From the NCBI RefSeq assembly GCF_000016785.1, contig NC_009486.1:1426001-1490000 (forward strand): a stretch of DNA of 64,000 nt, written 5' to 3'. Shown here piece by piece: positions 63,222 through 64,000 of this stretch (the first letter of the stretch is position 1; each line of letters begins with the position of its first letter). Position numbers and translations under genes: made by a program. The DNA comes from Thermotoga petrophila RKU-1 (GTDB taxonomy: Bacteria; Thermotogota; Thermotogae; Thermotogales; Thermotogaceae). The notes below the pieces were generated by a model. The model made no database searches, was not told the origin of the DNA, and worked only from the letters and a program-made list of their open reading frames with translations.

Positions 63222-64000
<779 letters not shown>

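Overview
The window looks like chromosome of a Thermotoga of the T. maritima/T. petrophila/T. neapolitana clade. The evidence is a set of housekeeping genes I recognise as Thermotoga-like (pnp-rpsO, a GH4 6-phospho-beta-glucosidase with its kinase, metE, mutS2, gatB/gatA, a type IV prepilin, metB), frequent GTG/TTG starts behind very strong GGAGGTGA Shine-Dalgarno sites, and compact operons with ATGA overlaps. Species assignment is from recognition of protein families, not from a search.

Layout. 1-4.1 kb: M16 peptidase, pnp, rpsO, tRNA-Gly(CCC) and an initiator tRNA-Met. 4.1-6.8 kb: a small island with a pyrimidine-dimer glycosylase, a CPBP-like membrane protein, a Rieske oxygenase and a hypothetical gene, bounded by two similar terminator-plus-tail sequences. 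7.1-7.9 kb: a secreted repeat protein. 8.1-42.4 kb: a large accessory region of peptide-maturation and export gene clusters. 42.3-64 kb: ordinary chromosome (aldo/keto reductase, RNase HI, MBL hydrolase, MMPL transporter, methyltransferase, cupin, metE, bglT and kinase, mutS2, an FtsA-like protein, a sugar ABC ATPase, gatBA, prepilin, metB).

The accessory region is the interesting part. It holds four consecutive modules with the same logic. On the minus strand lie radical SAM enzymes, ABC or MFS exporters and tiny Cys-containing peptides. At the upstream end of each lies a short minus-strand ORF with a signal-peptide-like N-terminus, divergent from a plus-strand gene for a TPR-like protein with a central helix-turn-helix-like segment. 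Module 1 (8.1-15.3 kb): MFS exporter, unknown zinc-ribbon protein, radical SAM enzyme, 17-aa ORF, secreted peptide, intact TPR regulator. Module 2 (16.7-27.6 kb): ABC exporter, ABC-2 exporter, a 61-aa seven-Cys peptide, two SPASM-type radical SAM enzymes, then decayed parts (TnpB remnant, split permease, broken maturase, truncated peptide, frameshifted regulator) and HicBA. Module 3 (27.7-35.7 kb): two ABC exporters, radical SAM enzyme, a 31-aa Cys/Gly peptide, secreted peptide, intact regulator, HicBA genes. Module 4 (35.8-42.4 kb): ABC-2 exporter genes, radical SAM enzyme, a 29-aa two-Cys peptide, secreted peptide, and a regulator with a large internal deletion.

My reading (inference) is that each module makes, modifies and exports a ribosomal peptide, and that a secreted-peptide/TPR-regulator pair controls it, in the manner of Gram-positive RRNPP peptide sensing. 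The regulators fall into two specificity groups (1/2 and 3/4) in their N-terminal halves, promoters and partner peptides, but share a nearly identical C-terminal part, as expected of modules that duplicate and recombine. I recall that a small peptide of this locus type (TM1316 of T. maritima) has been reported as stationary-phase induced; the regulatory pairing, the other peptides and the shared promoter boxes are what seem new. A toxin-antitoxin-chaperone-like set with a frameshifted toxin sits at 15.4-16.6 kb. All gene boundaries are from reading the sequence only.
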